Of a DNA stretch of 64,000 bases, positions 19,810-31,959 are shown in pieces. The stretch comes from an uncultured Bacteroidales bacterium (GTDB taxonomy: Bacteria; Bacteroidota; Bacteroidia; Bacteroidales; UBA932), in NCBI GenBank assembly GCA_905234475.1, contig CAJOHX010000007.1, positions 84,280 through 148,279 of the forward strand. Direction: 5' to 3'. Position numbers and translations under genes: made by a program. The notes below the pieces were generated by a model that was not told the origin of the DNA, searched no databases, and saw only the letters and a program-made list of their open reading frames with translations. The stretch's first letter is position 1. Every line of letters begins with the position of its first letter.

Positions 19810-21242
19810 TGGACCGTGCGGCATTTCTCGAGACCCAGTTCCTGAAACGTTTCAAGGCGGAGCCGACCCCCTGCCAGTCCCGCCTTTTCCGCGACGTGGC
19901 GGCGTTCGTGACCTGCGACGACGCGGATATCCTCGTGGTGAACGGCTATGCCGGCACGGGGAAGACGACGGCCCTGTCGGCCGTCATCGCCGCCCTGAAG
20001 GATGTCGGCACGCCTTCCGTGCTGCTGGCCCCGACGGGCCGGGCGGCGAAGGTTTTCGCGGGGATCGCGCAGCGCCCCGCGTTCACCATCCACAAGCACA
20101 TCTACCGCCAGAAGAGCGTCGGCAGCGACGGTTTCGGGCAGTTCTCCCTGTCGCCGAACAAGGCGAAGGGGACCCTTTTCGTCGTGGACGAGGTGTCCCT
20201 GATCGGCATCGACGCCGCGCAGGGGCAGGGGTCCGCGGCCTTCGGCACGGGCAACCTCCTGTCCGACCTGGTCGAATTTGTCCGCAACGGGATGGACTGC
20301 CGGCTCATCCTGGTCGGCGACGCGGCGCAGCTGCCCCCGGTGGGGCTGGACGCGTCTCCGGCCCTGTCCAGGCCGTTCATGGACGGCTTCGGCGGCGTAC
20401 GCTACAGCGAGCTGACCAGCGTCGTGCGCCAGGCGGCGGACTCGGGGATCCTGCGCAATGCCACGCACTTGCGTGAAATGATCGCCGGCAGCGGCGGCGA
20501 CGAGCTCTTCTCCGGCTGGGGGCTGGACCTGCGCGGGTCGGACGACGTCGAGCGCATCGGCGGGGGCGAGCTGATTGAGGCAATCACCGACGCCTACGGG
20601 CGCTACGGGGAGGACGGGACCGTGATCCTGTGCCGCTCCAACAAGCGCGCGATCCGCTACAACTTGGGGATACGCTCTACCGTGCAATTTAAAGAGGAGC
20701 GCCTGGTGCGGGGCGACGCGCTGATGATCGTCAAGAACTGCTACCAGTTCGTGGAGGACGTGCCGGGGATGGACTACATCGCCAACGGCGACATCGCGAA
20801 GCTCGTGCGTATCGGCGGCTTCGAGGAGCGCTACGGGCTGCATTTCGCGACGGCGACCCTGCGCTTTCCGGACTACGACGACGTGGACGTGACGGCGAAG
20901 GTGTGCCTGGACACGCTCGAGTCGGAGGCGGCTTCGCTCACCTATGAGCAGCAGAATGAACTGTACCAGGGGGTTTCCGCCGACTATGCGGACCGCAAGA
21001 CCAAAAAGAAAATCTGGGAGGCGGTGCGCGAGGATCCTTATTTCAATGCCCTGCAACTCAAGTACGCCGAGGCGATTACCTGCCACAAGTCGCAGGGCGG
21101 GCAGTGGGACTGCGTGTTCATCGACTGCCCCTTCTGGCAGGACGAGCAGACGCTCGACGACCTCAAATGGCTCTACACGGCGCTCACCCGCGCCGTCCGC
21201 AAAGTATATCTCGTGAATTTCAACGACCGGTTCTTCGTATGA
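19806..21242 (+). CDS. RecD-like ATP-dependent DNA helicase (SF1)
   Basis: The 478-aa protein is a superfamily 1 helicase of the RecD/Pif1 type. Walker A is NGYAGTGKTTAL (about residue 45), motif II is LFVVDEVSLIG and motif III is ILVGDAAQLPPVG. The C-terminal UvrD_C_2 region carries AEAITCHKSQGGQWDCVFID and LYTALTRAVRKVYLVNF. There is no long N-terminal domain as in RecD2, so it is a compact single-motor form common in Bacteroidetes. The start is the ATG overlapping the trkH stop; the frame upstream is the trkH shadow. Its 3' end overlaps the peptidase start. Role in repair is inferred from the family. Confidence 0.9.
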   Translation: MMDRAAFLETQFLKRFKAEPTPCQSRLFRDVAAFVTCDDADILVVNGYAGTGKTTALSAVIAALKDVGTPSVLLAPTGRAAKVFAGIAQRPAFTIHKHIYRQKSVGSDGFGQFSLSPNKAKGTLFVVDEVSLIGIDAAQGQGSAAFGTGNLLSDLVEFVRNGMDCRLILVGDAAQLPPVGLDASPALSRPFMDGFGGVRYSELTSVVRQAADSGILRNATHLREMIAGSGGDELFSGWGLDLRGSDDVERIGGGELIEAITDAYGRYGEDGTVILCRSNKRAIRYNLGIRSTVQFKEERLVRGDALMIVKNCYQFVEDVPGMDYIANGDIAKLVRIGGFEERYGLHFATATLRFPDYDDVDVTAKVCLDTLESEAASLTYEQQNELYQGVSADYADRKTKKKIWEAVREDPYFNALQLKYAEAITCHKSQGGQWDCVFIDCPFWQDEQTLDDLKWLYTALTRAVRKVYLVNFNDRFFV

Positions 21243-23068
21243 AAAAGATCCTTCTTCTTATTATCCTGTCTGTCTGTTTCGTCGCCGTGCGCGGCGAGGA
21301 CCGCAACGTGACCCCGTCGCCGGACGGCACGATGGTCGCCTTTACCCGTGACAACGACCTCTGGGTGCGATCGGTGGCCGATTCCGTGGAGACGCGCCTG
21401 ACCTTCGACGGGACGGAGCTGATCCTCAACGGCTATGCCTCCTGGGTGTATTACGAGGAGATATTCGGCCGGGCGTCGCAGTACAGGGCGTTCTGGTGGA
21501 GCCCGGATTCGAAGCGGCTGGGATTTTACCGCTTCGACAACACGCATGTGCCCATGTTCCCCATTTATTCGCCCTTCGGGCAGGACGGGAAACTGAACCA
21601 GACGCGCTACCCCAAGGCAGGGGAGCCCAATCCGTCGGTGCGCATCGGCATCATCGAGGCGCGGCGGGGCGCGCAGCCGGTCTGGGCGGATTTCGACGAT
21701 TCGCCGGAGCAGTATTTCGGCACGCCGTTCTGGGGGGCGGATTCGCGTGAGCTGTATGTCAGCCGCGAGCCGCGCCGGCAGAGCGTGCTGGACCTGTATG
21801 CCGTGAGCGTGGCGGATGGCTCGAAGCGCCAGGTCTACCATGAGGAGTACCCGGACGCCTGGGTGGAGTGGATCGAGGGGATGATCTTCACCGACAAGGG
21901 TTTATATATGGCGCGCAATTTCGAAACGGGCTGGGAGCAGATCTATTTCCTGGGCTACGACGGGAGCCTGAAGCGCCTGACGGACGGGGAGAACTGGGGC
22001 ATTCGCCTGCTCAAGGTGGACCAGAAGAAGGGCGATGTGTGGTTTACCGCGAAGCGGGACAGCCGCATCCACACTACGCTGTACCGCCTGGACAAAAAGG
22101 GCCGCATCACGGCCCTGACGGATCCGGAGCTGAACCTCGCCGGGGTGCGGATCTCGGAGGACGGCAAGCGCTTTACCGGCACCGCTTCTACCGCCAGTAC
22201 GCCGCGGGTGACCCTTTCCGGGCGGACGGACAAATATGCCATGCAGATTGACGACACCGCTCCGGCGCCCGCCGAAGGGCCTTCGCCGCAGTTGGTCAAG
22301 ATTGAGAACGACGGCTTCGGCCTCTACGGCCTGATGTCGCTGCCTGCCGGATTCGACCCGGCGAAGAAGTATCCCGTACAGGTGCAGCTCTACGGCGGCC
22401 CGGGCACGCCCTACGTGCGCGACAGCTGGGGCGACCGCGACGCCTCCGATGCCTGGTGCTACCAGAACGGCGTCATCTACATCGTCGTGGATCCGCGCTC
22501 GTCCGGCGAGAACGGCCGGCGGGGGATGGACCAGGCATTCCGCCGCATGACGGTGATCGAGCTGCAGGACTACATCGCCTGGGCGAAATGGCTGCAGGCG
22601 CTGCCCTACGTGGACGGCTCGCGCATCGGGGTGAAGGGTTTCTCCTTCGGGGGGACGACCACCGCGATGCTGGTGCTGCGCTATCCGCAGTTTTTCCGCT
22701 GCGGTATCGCCGGCGGCGGGGTGTACGACTGGCATCTCTACGACACGCATTACACCGAGCGCTTCATGGACACGCCGCAGGCCAATCCGGACGGCTATGC
22801 CGAGGCCTCGGTGATGACCTGGGTGCCGCAGGTTTTCGAAGGCGACGGCCCGAAACCGCTGCCGAACGCTCTTTGCCTCACCCACGGCACGGGCGACGAC
22901 AACGTCCACTTCCAGAACACCCTGCAGCTGATCGACGCCCTCCAGCAGGCGGGCTACCAGTTCGAGCTGCGCATCTATCCCGACGGGATGCACGGCTATC
23001 GGGGGAAACAGCACGAGCATGACGCTGCCGCCGAGGCGATCTTCTGGCGCAAGTGGCTGCTGGAATAA
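21239..23068 (+). CDS. Dipeptidyl peptidase IV-family serine peptidase (S9B), secreted
   Basis: The 609-aa protein starts at the ATG overlapping the helicase stop and has a signal peptide (MKKILLLIILSVCFVAVRG). A seven- to eight-bladed beta-propeller follows. It includes the segment ASWVYYEEIFGR, matching the double-Glu motif with which DPP-IV enzymes hold the substrate N-terminus. The C-terminal alpha/beta hydrolase has the catalytic Ser in KGFSFGGTTT (Ser469), Asp in GTGDDNVH (about 553-554) and His585 in DGMHGY. DPP-IV enzymes remove X-Pro or X-Ala dipeptides from peptide N-termini, here in the periplasm. A second S9 peptidase is encoded at 51231-53087. Confidence 0.92.
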   Translation: MKKILLLIILSVCFVAVRGEDRNVTPSPDGTMVAFTRDNDLWVRSVADSVETRLTFDGTELILNGYASWVYYEEIFGRASQYRAFWWSPDSKRLGFYRFDNTHVPMFPIYSPFGQDGKLNQTRYPKAGEPNPSVRIGIIEARRGAQPVWADFDDSPEQYFGTPFWGADSRELYVSREPRRQSVLDLYAVSVADGSKRQVYHEEYPDAWVEWIEGMIFTDKGLYMARNFETGWEQIYFLGYDGSLKRLTDGENWGIRLLKVDQKKGDVWFTAKRDSRIHTTLYRLDKKGRITALTDPELNLAGVRISEDGKRFTGTASTASTPRVTLSGRTDKYAMQIDDTAPAPAEGPSPQLVKIENDGFGLYGLMSLPAGFDPAKKYPVQVQLYGGPGTPYVRDSWGDRDASDAWCYQNGVIYIVVDPRSSGENGRRGMDQAFRRMTVIELQDYIAWAKWLQALPYVDGSRIGVKGFSFGGTTTAMLVLRYPQFFRCGIAGGGVYDWHLYDTHYTERFMDTPQANPDGYAEASVMTWVPQVFEGDGPKPLPNALCLTHGTGDDNVHFQNTLQLIDALQQAGYQFELRIYPDGMHGYRGKQHEHDAAAEAIFWRKWLLE

Positions 23069-23074
23069 AATGCT

Positions 23075-23082
23075 TATCTTTG
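23075..23082 (+). promoter_or_regulatory. -7 promoter box of the 23112-27750 operon
   Basis: TATCTTTG, a perfect TAnnTTTG match, 30 nt upstream of the first ATG. Confidence 0.65.
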
Positions 23083-23111
23083 TACAAGACCACTAATCAA
23101 TAGCACACGCG

Positions 23112-23726
23112 ATGGAATACGAAAACAAAGAAGTCAAGCTCTACGACGACGGCAAGTACCGTTGGGTGTATGAGATGAACATGATCACCAACCCCACCAT
23201 CTTCCTGACGGTGTTCAAGGTGTTTTTCTGGATCATTCTGGTCATGTGGGCGGTGTTCGGGTTCTTCCTCTATGTCATCCATGGCGACTGGGAGGGGCTC
23301 TGGGGCATGAGCAAGTCCGCGCTGGTCGCCCTGGGCGTCATGGCGGTGCTCACGCTGCTGGGCGTGCTGGTCCTGGCGGCCATCTACGGCGGCAAGTATG
23401 TGGTGCTGTTCGAGATGGACGAGGATGAGGTGAAGCACATCCAGGTGCCCCGGCAGTTCAAGAAGGCGCAGGCCGTGGCCGCGCTGACCGCGCTGGCCGG
23501 CGCCGTCTCGCACCGGCCCACGACGGCCGGCGCCGGTCTGCTGGCCGCGACCAAGAACAGTTCGACCTCGGAATTCAAGCTGGTCCGCAGCGTCAGGGCG
23601 CACCGCCGCCTGCACGTGATCAAGGTCAACCAGCTGCTCAACAGGAACCAGATCTATGTCCCGGACGAGGACTTCGACTTCGTCTACGACTACATCAAAT
23701 CCCGCTGCGTAAATGCAAAGAAATAA
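23112..23726 (+). CDS. Two-TM membrane protein with PH-like C-terminal domain, unknown function
   Basis: The 204-aa protein has a short charged N-terminus, two membrane spans (about residues 36-57 and 72-95) and a ~105-residue C-terminal domain. That domain is alternating hydrophobic strand (YVVLFEMDEDEVKHIQV), an Ala/Gly-rich segment, then FKLVRSVRAHRRLHVIKVNQ and a terminal helix (DEDFDFVYDYIKSRC). This pattern suggests a bacterial PH-like domain facing the cytoplasm, but I do not recognise a named family. The 3' end overlaps the next gene by 14 nt. It is the first gene of a three-gene operon with the 23713 giant and the zinc-ribbon gene at 27421. Confidence 0.8.
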   Translation: MEYENKEVKLYDDGKYRWVYEMNMITNPTIFLTVFKVFFWIILVMWAVFGFFLYVIHGDWEGLWGMSKSALVALGVMAVLTLLGVLVLAAIYGGKYVVLFEMDEDEVKHIQVPRQFKKAQAVAALTALAGAVSHRPTTAGAGLLAATKNSSTSEFKLVRSVRAHRRLHVIKVNQLLNRNQIYVPDEDFDFVYDYIKSRCVNAKK

Positions 23727-26700
23727 CTTCCGTCTGGCCGCCTGCCTGGCCGTCCTGCTGCTCGCCGTTCCTGCCGCGCGGGCGGACAACGTGACGCTCG
23801 AAAGCAACAAGGCGAAGGCCTCCTTCTCTTTCTCCGGAGGCAAGTTCCACTTTGTCAATGATTTCCAGGATGGCGAGTCCAATCACAAGCATTACGAAGG
23901 AACGATCCGGCCGGGGGAAACCGTCAAACTCAGCCTGAAGGCGTTGGGCGGATATGGTGAAGACGAGGGGATTGGCGGTAATCAGGCATTCATTACAGTT
24001 TCGGTCGTCAGGAAGGGTAGCCGCTACTGGGAAGAGACGCCGGCAAACAAATCTGCAGATGTGGACCGCAGCGTGCTTCCGTCCCTTTCCACGAGCTATA
24101 CCGTGCCCGAAGATGCGGAAGCCGTCAGCATCTGTCTGGGATTCATGAGTACGGGAGGCATCGACTGGGCTCCGTGTCCGGCGGCGTGAACGTATTTCTC
24201 GACTACAAGGTAGACCAGAACGCGGCGGCTGCGCCTAAAAAGGAGGCGGGGTCCTCAATATTCGGTAAGAAGAAACCCGCCTCTTCCGGGGACGAAGAAA
24301 GCGACAATCCCCATTTCGAGGAGGACAACGAGGTATTTGGATTCGATGGTTTCTGGGACTACGGTATCCCGGCGGCGGTAATCGCCGCGATCACCGGCGT
24401 CGTCGTGCATCGCCATCGCAAGAAGAAACGCGGTGCGCGGACATTGGAGGGAGATGAAGGGGATTCGGAAGAAGATGACGGCGGGGAGGAACCGCAGCCG
24501 GTCCGCTACGCAATGCGTATGTACAAGCAGTTCAGCGACACGCTGATTCCTGGCGATAGCCCGCAGCAGGTCTATGCCCAGATTGTCCGCATACCCGCCC
24601 AGGGCGATGAAGTGCCGGAGCCGGCGCTGACGTCCGCCTTGTCCGTTACGGGCGACGGTTACCTGCAAGTATCGCCCCATGCCGGCCTGCAGGACGGGTG
24701 GAAGGCGGCGGACGTTTCAGCCCCGCAGGCGGATCCGGTCCCGGCGGAGGGCGTCGTCACCTTCCGTCTCGCCGGCGGGCAGGGTTCCTACACGAACCAC
24801 GTTCATTTCAAGATCAAGCAGGAGGAGCCGGAGATCGTCTTCCAGCAGGATGAAGTGACCTTTATCGCCGGGGAGAACCAGAGCATGAACATGGCTTTCC
24901 GGGTCTTCGGTATGGGGGATGACCTGCTCTTCGATGTCAGGATGGAAGGCTACACGAGCGAGAGTATCGAAGTGTCTGAAGTCCGCACGGACGAAGCGGG
25001 TGCCTGGTGCCTTGACATCCGGGACAAGGGACGGGGAGAAGATGTGGCCGGACAGATGGATACGTATAGTTGCGTCGTCACGGCCAAGGCGCAGACCCCG
25101 TCCGGGGAGCGGAAACTGGAGGGCAGGTTCTATGTCCACCGCTTCTACGAAGGCATCCGGGTGGATGTCGGCCATCTCAAGGCCTACCCGGTCGTCAGGG
25201 GGACGAATAATATACTTTTAGAGGAACAACTTCCCAAGGATTATTCGGAAGAGTTGGCTCCGGCACATACTAGGATGATTGTCACCCTCTTTGCCTGGGA
25301 CCGTGAGGACGGCAAGCTCAAACGTCCGATCCCCCGGGCATACAAGATATCGATCGAAGACATCCCCGGCAGCGCGGTGGTTTACGACCTGGACGGGAAT
25401 CCCGTCGAGAATCCGGTCCGGGGTCTGGGCTTCAAGCCGGAGGAATGCAACAAGAGCAGCGAGCCGGATCCGGATGGGGCTACGGTATTCGATGTCTTCC
25501 CGCAGACAATCCTGGTCCCTCCGGCCCGTACCAAGGCCAAGATTACCATCCGGACAGAATACAAGGGACAAAGCTATGTCGCCGAGCGCACGGTGATGGT
25601 CATTTCGACGCCTTGCCGCGACTCCCAGCAGCAGGAGGCGGCCAAAGCGGCGGATGAGGAGATCACGGACAAGCTTCGGATGATGCAGGCCCAGCTGCTG
25701 AGCCAGCCGACCGCCGAACTGATGGAGCCCCTGATCGCGAAGATTGGCTTGATGCTGGATTCTTACGACAAGCGCTTCGGCTACTGGTTGCCTGATTATG
25801 CAAAAGCCGCGAGCCTGTTCCTGCGTTTTACGACCGGAGAGATCGGAAGCATGTACGTCAACGAGTCGGTCTTCAACTGGAACGAGGTGATCATCAAGGA
25901 TACGTTCGACATGACTGTGGCGGACCTGCAGAACAGCGTCCTGGACAAATTCGTCGTGCGCCTGTCGCTCGGTATCCTGTCCGGCATGGCCAGCGAGGTC
26001 GTGTTTTATATGCCCAAGGATTTCCTGGTGGAGTGCCGGGATTATGCCGTCACGCACGACAATCCCAGCACCTGGGAATGCTTCCAGGTCGGCGCCGTGA
26101 TCGGAGCCCGGGATTATCTGTTGTACGAAGGTGGAAAATACGCCTTTGGTAAGGTCGGGAAATGGTTGCAGGGAGACAGCATGGTAGCCCAGGGGCTGCG
26201 GGAGATGGCCGGGGAGTTCAAGACGAGCATGGTCAATACGAGCCGGATGCTGAGCGAGCGGTATTCGGCCTACAACTATGCCATGCGCTTCGGGAATGCG
26301 GTCCGGAAAGTGGCCAATATGGAAGTGAAATTCGGCGCGGATGGGATGAAGAAGCTTCTCGCCGGGAAGGAAGCCGTTGCGAAATCTCCGAAACTGCAGC
26401 ATCTGGCCGCCATTGAGGCTGAGGCTCAGGAGGAGGCGCAGACGATGGTGAAAAAGTTTGTCAGTGCCTGCAATTCCGAAACCATCGCAGAGACGGAGCT
26501 GCGCGACCTGGTGGTGACGATGAACCAGAACCGTTTCGTGAAGAACGCCCTGAACTCACCCAAGATTCCCACCAAGTACAAATATCGCTTTGTGTCGGAG
26601 AACACCATTATCAACGAGCATACCAAAATCGCTGTCAGGAAGAAGATAGCGCGCTCTTACGGCGTCCCCGAATCCAACGTGACTTACTTCAACGCTACCG

Positions 26701-27416
26701 GCAACAAACAGGGGAATGCCTTTACGACCAAGAAGGTCGGTATGGATTATGACTATACGGTCAAGGTAAATGGCGTTGAGGTGCCCGACCATATCGCCGC
26801 GGAGTATTGGAACGAAGAATACTACAAGCTGGCGAAAGGACATGCGCCTGCCACGCGGGCGGAAGCGGATATCCTGGCCCATAATGCGGAGCATACGGCC
26901 GTGTCCTATAACAGCGCCGATTCTTTCCGGGGCGACCTGAAAAATGTCCTTGACCCGGATCTGGCAAAGAATCCGCTCAACGATGCGGCTCATGTGCAGA
27001 AAGTGCAGACGACCAAGGTGGTGGAGTATTTGGTAGAAGGTGAGAAGCTGGCGCAAGAGGCGCTCACTCCCGGGATTTCCCTACCCAGGAGCAAGGAGCT
27101 GCTCAAACAATCCATCTCCTGTTTTTGTGAGGCTGGCCGCCAGCTTCCGAAGGGAATCAACCGGACGATCCAGCCCAAGTTGAAAGTGATCGAGGCGATG
27201 GGGAAGGGCGGGATGCTGGATGTGTCAAAGGTGACGAGTGCCTTTGAGTTGTCCGGACGGATCAATGCGGCGATGAACCGGACTGTCTCCGGGGATCCTA
27301 CCGCCATCGTCGAGCTGATGGGTTCTTTCGAGATAGAAGGAAAGAACCTGGCTGCTGAGGCGAAGAAGGTCTTCTCGCTGATTACGGATATGGACAATAT
27401 CATCAGATATCATTGA
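23713..27416 (+). pseudogene. Giant membrane-tethered protein (~1234 aa), unknown function, frameshifted near 24168
   Basis: I do not recognise this protein. The first frame encodes a signal peptide (FRLAACLAVLLLAVPAARAD) and a ~150-residue beta-rich domain to STGGIDW; the remainder is in another frame from about 24168. Adding one G to the GGG at 24168 gives DWGSVSGGVNVFLDYKV and one continuous protein, so the break is probably a base-calling indel. In the repaired protein a TM span at about 216-235 (IPAAVIAAITGVVVH) is followed by RHRKKKRG, so the last ~1000 residues should be cytoplasmic. These contain Ig-like repeats (about 270-640), a helical region with coiled coil (about 640-930), then a basic segment with KKVGMDYDYTVKV (about 1010), which vaguely recalls the D-x-D of nucleotidyltransferases, and a helical tail. 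G+C looks lower than in its neighbours. Confidence 0.75.
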
Positions 27417-27420
27417 CGCT

Positions 27421-27750
27421 ATGGCCTATTGTACCCAATGTGGCGCCCCGCTGAGCCCGGGCACCCGATTCTGTCCCAAATGTGGCACGAAGGTGCCGGA
27501 ATCCTCTCCGCTGCCGTCGGCCGGGACGGGCGACGGCGTCATCCAGGCGCCGGACACCCCCGGTATGGTGACCCTCTCCACCTGGGAGGTGGCGCCGGAG
27601 AAAAAAGTGCCGGAAAAGAAGACGATGGCGAAAAAAACCGAGGCCAAAAAGCCCGAGGAGAAAAAGCCAAAGAAAAAAGGCTGCCTGTTCTGGATTGTCG
27701 TTTTTGTCCTCATTTCCCTGGTGTTATTCTATTTTGCCGGAAGAAATTAA
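27421..27750 (+). CDS. Zinc-ribbon, tail-anchored membrane protein
   Basis: The 109-aa product begins with a double-CxxC zinc ribbon (YCTQCGAPLSPGTRFCPKCG). A ~50-residue linker follows that becomes strongly Lys/Glu/Pro-rich, and then a single C-terminal membrane span (GCLFWIVVFVLISLVLFYF). The topology puts the zinc ribbon in the cytoplasm, anchored by its tail. It starts 4 nt after the giant 23713 gene and is the last gene of that operon. Zinc ribbons of this kind often mediate protein or nucleic-acid contacts, but the function here is unknown. Confidence 0.85.
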   Translation: MAYCTQCGAPLSPGTRFCPKCGTKVPESSPLPSAGTGDGVIQAPDTPGMVTLSTWEVAPEKKVPEKKTMAKKTEAKKPEEKKPKKKGCLFWIVVFVLISLVLFYFAGRN

Positions 27751-27757
27751 CCTTTAA

Positions 27758-30197
<2,440 letters not shown>

Positions 30198-30202
30198 TTC
30201 CG

Positions 30203-30210
30203 CAAAAGTA
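30203..30210 (-). promoter_or_regulatory. -7 promoter box of the methyltransferase gene
   Basis: TACTTTTG on the minus strand, 5 nt upstream of the ATG at 30197. This implies a nearly leaderless transcript. Confidence 0.5.
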
Positions 30211-30231
30211 ACACTTTCCCCGAAAAATTCT

Positions 30232-30239
30232 TATATTTG
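30232..30239 (+). promoter_or_regulatory. -7 promoter box of phosphoglucomutase
   Basis: TATATTTG, 36 nt upstream of the ATG at 30276 and divergent from the methyltransferase promoter. Confidence 0.65.
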
Positions 30240-30275
30240 AACTTGTCTGTAAAATGACTAAAACTGTAAACCAAT

Positions 30276-31940
30276 ATGAAGGAATTTGAACAGAGAGCAC
30301 AAGCCTGGCTCGACGGAGACTTCGACCAGGAGACCAAAATCAAGATCATCCAGCTGCGAAACGGCGACCCGGCCGGCTACGAGGACGCCTTCTACAAGAA
30401 CCTGGAGTTCGGCACCGGCGGCCTGCGCGGCATCATGGGCGTGGGCACCAACCGCATGAACCGCTACACGGTGGGCATGGCGACCCAGGGCCTGGCGAAC
30501 TACATCCTCGCCCACTGCCAGGACGACGACCCCAAGGTCGTCATCTCCTACGACTCCCGCAACAACAGCAAGGAGTTTGCCCGCATCACTGCGGACGTGC
30601 TCTCCGCCAACGGCATCCACGTCTACATCTTCGACAACATCCGTCCGACGCCCGAGATGAGCTACGCGGTGCGCCTGAAGGGCGCCGTGGCCGGCGTCAT
30701 GATCACGGCCTCCCACAACCCCAAGGAGTACAACGGCTACAAGGTGAGCTGGTCCGACGGCGGCCAGGTGACCTCCCCGGTGGACAAGGAGATCGTGGCC
30801 GAGGTGGCCAAGATCACGGATCCGAAGATGGTCAAGTTCGAGGCGGGCCTGCGCTGCGGCGAGATCGAGGCGATGGGCGCCGATGTGGACGAGCAGTACC
30901 TGCGGGACCTGCTGTCCCTGAGCCTCAGCCCGGAGCTGTGCGAGAAGCACGGCGACCTGAAGATCGTCTACACCCCGCTGCACGGCTGCGGCGTGCGCCT
31001 GATCCCGGAGATCCTGCGCCGCAAGGGCTTCAAGAACGTGATCCATGTCCCCGACCAGGACATCTCCGACGGCAACTTCCCGACGGTCGTGTCCCCGAAC
31101 CCGGAGGAGCCTGCGGCCCTCAAGATGGCCATCGAGAAGGCCGATGAGACCGGCGCCGACCTCGTGATGGCGTCCGACCCGGACGCCGACCGCCTCGGCA
31201 TCGCCGTACGCGACAACGACGGCAAGATGGTCCTGATGAACGGCAACCAGACCGCCGCCATGCTGACCTACTATATTCTCAACCGCTGGAACGACCTCCA
31301 CAAGCTCGGCGAAGGCAAGTACGTGGTGAAGACCATCGTGACCACGGAGCTGATCACCGACATCTGCCGGAGCTTCAACGTCCCGGTGTACAACGTCCTC
31401 ACGGGCTTCAAGTACATTGCCGAGGTGGTAAAGCGCCAGGAAGCCGAAGGCGGCGAATTCATCTGCGGCGGCGAGGAGAGCTACGGCTTCAACATCGGCC
31501 AGTTCGTCCGCGACAAGGACGCGCAGGTCACGGCGATGATGGTGGCCGAGTGCGCCACCTGGGCAGCCGAGCAGGGCCTGACCCTGTACCAGCTGATGCA
31601 GCGCATCTACCGCGAATATGGCTACCGCAAGGAAGGCCTGGTGTCCGTGGTCCGCAAGGGCATCGCGGGCGCCCGCGAGATCCAGCAGATGATGGTGGAC
31701 CTGCGCGCCAACCCGCCGGCAGCGCTCTGCGGCTCGCCGGTCACGAAGGTCATCGACTACCTGGAGCCGGAGAAGACGGGCCAGCCGTCGTCCAACGTCC
31801 TGCAGTTCTTCGACGAGGCGGGCGACGTCGTGTCCGTGCGCCCGTCCGGCACGGAGCCCAAGATCAAGTTCTACTTCGGGGCCAAGGGCGACGACGCCGA
31901 CGCGAAGATCGCCGCCCTGAAGAAACAGTTCTGCGAATAA
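30276..31940 (+). CDS. Phosphoglucomutase/phosphomannomutase
   Basis: The 554-aa cytoplasmic enzyme belongs to the alpha-D-phosphohexomutase superfamily and interconverts hexose-1- and hexose-6-phosphates. The catalytic phosphoserine is in TASHNPKEYNGYK (about residue 143) and the Mg site is DPDADRLGIAV (about 300). The sugar-specificity loop is GGEESYGF (about 398) and the phosphate-binding loop near the end is RPSGTEPKIKFY. The long form with an N-terminal extension (FEQRAQAWLDGDFDQETK) is the PGM2-like type usual in Bacteroidetes. It would convert the glucose-1-phosphate released by the GH94 phosphorylase at 61057 into glucose-6-phosphate. The small EF-hand gene follows 19 nt later. Confidence 0.94.
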   Translation: MKEFEQRAQAWLDGDFDQETKIKIIQLRNGDPAGYEDAFYKNLEFGTGGLRGIMGVGTNRMNRYTVGMATQGLANYILAHCQDDDPKVVISYDSRNNSKEFARITADVLSANGIHVYIFDNIRPTPEMSYAVRLKGAVAGVMITASHNPKEYNGYKVSWSDGGQVTSPVDKEIVAEVAKITDPKMVKFEAGLRCGEIEAMGADVDEQYLRDLLSLSLSPELCEKHGDLKIVYTPLHGCGVRLIPEILRRKGFKNVIHVPDQDISDGNFPTVVSPNPEEPAALKMAIEKADETGADLVMASDPDADRLGIAVRDNDGKMVLMNGNQTAAMLTYYILNRWNDLHKLGEGKYVVKTIVTTELITDICRSFNVPVYNVLTGFKYIAEVVKRQEAEGGEFICGGEESYGFNIGQFVRDKDAQVTAMMVAECATWAAEQGLTLYQLMQRIYREYGYRKEGLVSVVRKGIAGAREIQQMMVDLRANPPAALCGSPVTKVIDYLEPEKTGQPSSNVLQFFDEAGDVVSVRPSGTEPKIKFYFGAKGDDADAKIAALKKQFCE

Positions 31941-31959
31941 ACCCTAAATCTACATAATT

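Noticed and set aside
26300..27416. A polymorphic toxin with an immunity gene
   Set aside because: The following gene is a zinc-ribbon tail-anchored protein unlike known immunity proteins, and the predicted topology keeps the C-terminus in the cytoplasm.
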